In this document: in pieces, positions 53,805 through 55,583 of the stretch
Numbering within the stretch: position 1 is the stretch's first letter
Layout: every line of letters starts with the position of its first letter
Origin: Marisediminitalea alba
GTDB lineage: Bacteria > Pseudomonadota > Gammaproteobacteria > Enterobacterales > Alteromonadaceae
Assembly: GCF_002993365.1 (NCBI RefSeq)
Contig: NZ_PVNP01000074.1
Location: forward strand, 1-55,583
DNA: 55,583 nucleotides
Direction of reading: 5' to 3'
The notes under the pieces: model-generated
Told to the model about the DNA's origin: nothing
Seen by the model: only the letters and a program-made list of their open reading frames with translations
Database searches by the model: none
Translations under genes and position numbers: made by a program

Positions 53805-54001
53805 AAGAATTCCAACGTCTTCGCCGATTAAGGCGCTCTCTGTCCGGGGCAAACGGCCAAAGGTATAGGGTAATGCGTCCTGAAGCTTTTCCAGCATGCC
53901 GTGTCCGGCGCATCGGTGCAACCAGAGAGAGATTTTAATTGGACAAAACAGCAGGTTATTACGATAAAAGGAGATCTTATGACCTCCTTTTAAAGCACGT
54001 A

Positions 54002-55195
54002 TTAATTCGTTGCAGGGATTAAATTACGATTACGCATCTGCAGATAGCTAAGGGCCCACATAATAAAGCCGCCCACAAACAGCATGGCAGACGCATAGCC
54101 GGTTTCATTAAATGTAGCGCCTGACGCCAGTAAAGCGCCACCTACCCAGGGGCCGATAGCATTAGCAGTGTTAAAGGCACATTGCACCAGCGCGCCGATC
54201 ATGGCGTGTCCGGTGGGCGATACGTCCAGCAACATCGACTGAATCACAGCAGCAAGGCCAACACTGGCGCCAAGCAAGAATACCGTGACATATAACCACC
54301 AGATATTCGCCGCCGCAAACACGTACATAATCGCAATGGCAACACTGCATAACAGGGCAATACCGGTTGTGGCTAACGGCGAACGATCGGCCAGTTTACT
54401 GATCACCAGGTTACCAATGGTGGTGCCAATCCCAAACATCATCATGGCAATGGAAATGGTTACTTCCGGGGTTTCCGTCACGTTAATAATGGTGTCAGCC
54501 AGATAAGTATAAATACAGAACACACCGCCAAAGCCCACGAAGATAATACCGGAGATAGACCACACCAGTTTGTTTTTCAGTACGCCGAACTCTTCCCGCA
54601 ACCGGGTTGGATTGGTTACCGGGCTACTGGGTACCAGGCGATAAATCAAAAACATGGTGATCAGCGCCAGCACGGCCACAATGGCCATACACACCCGCCA
54701 GCTCAGGTTTTGCCCAACCAGGGTTGCCATAGGTACGCCCACGATGGTTGCGATAGTCAGGCCGGCGAAGACTTTGGACATATAAGTTGCACGTTTACCC
54801 TTAGGTGCCATGCCGGAAGCAACCAGCAGCGCCGTGCCGAAATAAGCTCCGTGAGGCAATCCGGAGAGTACCCGGTAAACCACTAGCTCCGGTAAGGATG
54901 AAGCAATCGCGCTTAATCCATTGCCCAGCAAAATCATTGCGGTAAACACAATTAATGCGGTACGACGATTGGTTTTATTGGTCAGCAGCATAAACAACGG
55001 CGCACCAATCACCACGCCGATAGCATAGGCACTGATCACGTTACCTGCCAACGAGGGAGTGACGCTGAATGATTCAGCAATTAGGGGCAGCATGGACATT
55101 GCCGAAAACTCGGTTAGTCCAAGAACAAAGGTTCCGAGCGCCATAGCCAGAATAGGCCAGACCGCCGCGCCCTGTTTAATTTGTGGTGCAGACAT
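54002..55195 (-). CDS. MFS efflux transporter, AraJ/YdhP-like (DHA1 type)
   Basis: A 397-residue inner-membrane transporter with 12 predicted TM helices. DHA1-type features: [23 protein letters not shown] (motif D region), NKTNRRTAL (motif A), [34 protein letters not shown] and [10 protein letters not shown] (motif C-like). Proteins of this type export sugars or small drugs. The ATG at 55195 has AAGG 6 nt upstream; an ATG six codons earlier (55213) is also open. It is a single gene, next to the insertion-sequence fragment. Confidence 0.87.
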   Translation of the reverse strand: MSAPQIKQGAAVWPILAMALGTFVLGLTEFSAMSMLPLIAESFSVTPSLAGNVISAYAIGVVIGAPLFMLLTNKTNRRTALIVFTAMILLGNGLSAIASSLPELVVYRVLSGLPHGAYFGTALLVASGMAPKGKRATYMSKVFAGLTIATIVGVPMATLVGQNLSWRVCMAIVAVLALITMFLIYRLVPSSPVTNPTRLREEFGVLKNKLVWSISGIIFVGFGGVFCIYTYLADTIINVTETPEVTISIAMMMFGIGTTIGNLVISKLADRSPLATTGIALLCSVAIAIMYVFAAANIWWLYVTVFLLGASVGLAAVIQSMLLDVSPTGHAMIGALVQCAFNTANAIGPWVGGALLASGATFNETGYASAMLFVGGFIMWALSYLQMRNRNLIPATN

Positions 55196-55372
55196 AAACA
55201 ACCTTAAACACATGGCCGAAGCCAGTTAAATCAATGAGTGTGCGCCTGTTTAAACTGGAGTTATAAACCTGGCAGAGTAAACGAATAAAGCGCGAGTATT
55301 TTTGTAGGGATTCGGGACCCACCGAGCGCTGTTGTAGCAGCGTAATCTTATCCGGAAGGACTATTGCTTTGG

Positions 55373-55583
55373 CTATGTTCGGATTAACTGTTGTTGAATC
55401 GAAAAGAGCCTGTTTTCGTTAAGGTTTTCTGGATTATCCATAAACCTGAACCAACCCAGGTAGTGTTCCAAGTATTTTGTGGCTACTCCGTGAAACCGTT
55501 TCATCCACGCTTTCAGACGGCTGTGATAGGCGTTAACATTCTGAATATGAAAGACTTTATCTATCACCTTAACACCTCCCGCC
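55373..55583 (-). mobile_element. 3' end of an IS1595-family (ISXO2-like) transposase, cut by the window end
   Basis: On the minus strand the frame is open from the window edge and reads [37 protein letters not shown], in short pieces the hallmark C-terminal block of ISXO2-like DDE transposases, then a stop at 55373-55375. The frame runs past 55583, so the GTG at 55565-55567 is not the real start. The element end should lie a few tens of bases left of the stop; CTTATCCGGAAGGACTA (about 55348-55364) resembles an IS1595-type terminal repeat, but this is tentative. Integrity of the rest is not visible. Confidence 0.8.

Noticed and set aside
1..55583. rRNA, tRNA, CRISPR array, replication origin
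   Set aside because: No cloverleaf-like genes, rRNA blocks, regularly spaced repeats or DnaA-box clusters were recognised on reading.

Overview
The window reads as a chromosomal segment of a marine-type gammaproteobacterium, most likely Alteromonadales (Alteromonas/Aestuariibacter-like). The pointers are a divergent hdfR-maoP pair, YfbR, YqhA and MlaA homologues, a TonB-dependent receptor, LctP with an E. coli-type Dld, many two-component systems and roughly even base composition. No rRNA, tRNA, CRISPR array or prophage was seen. Mobile DNA is confined to the edges: a highly structured segment at the left end that looks like the right end/omega-RNA of an IS200/IS605 element, and the 3' part of an IS1595-family transposase running off the right end.

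Layout. 0.3-7.7 kb: a large two-component-propeller/GGDEF/EAL sensor, a short RNase J-like nuclease that seems to start at AUU, a DUF2750 protein and HdfR. 7.7-11.4 kb: a 55-residue basic protein, MaoP, a PRC-barrel protein, a BigR/SqrR-like ArsR repressor divergent from a rhodanese, and a LysR regulator. 11.4-17 kb: a five-gene signalling operon (sigma54 activator, 80-residue H-box-only protein, CHASE3 kinase, Rcp1-like receiver, REC-HK-REC-REC hybrid). 17-29.5 kb: mostly small envelope or stress-type proteins (CC0125-type lipoprotein, DUF2569, DUF1328, acidic mini-lipoprotein, DUF1272, TonB-like, BON) plus a putative lipid-trafficking operon (exported protein, MlaA, MMPL, 4-TM). Three of these genes or transcripts carry a -24/-12 promoter with an IHF site directly upstream, which makes them candidate targets of the neighbouring sigma54 activator.

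29.9-41.6 kb: a DcaP-like porin broken by one in-frame stop, a LysR gene, L-lactate permease, D-lactate dehydrogenase, two PepSY membrane proteins (the second fused to an NqrF-like [2Fe-2S] domain), a TonB-dependent receptor with the OprC copper signature CxxxM...HxM, and a RegB/RegA-like redox two-component pair whose kinase has a His/Met-rich loop. I read this as a candidate copper acquisition/reduction system tied to the quinone pool, and it is the most interesting locus here. 41.6-55.6 kb: a TPR protein, a CadC-like membrane regulator, an exported amidase with an HpaI-type aldolase, an S41 peptidase lipoprotein, an OmpR-type regulator broken by TAG in front of its intact kinase, an SDR without the usual Tyr/Lys pair, a penicillin-acylase-family lipoprotein, an MFS exporter and the IS1595 fragment.

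Two genes carry a single in-frame stop where tryptophan is expected (TGA in the porin, TAG in the response regulator) with the frame otherwise open. Either these are recent nonsense mutations or base errors in the assembly. All functional statements rest on reading motifs and family resemblance by eye; no database search was run.
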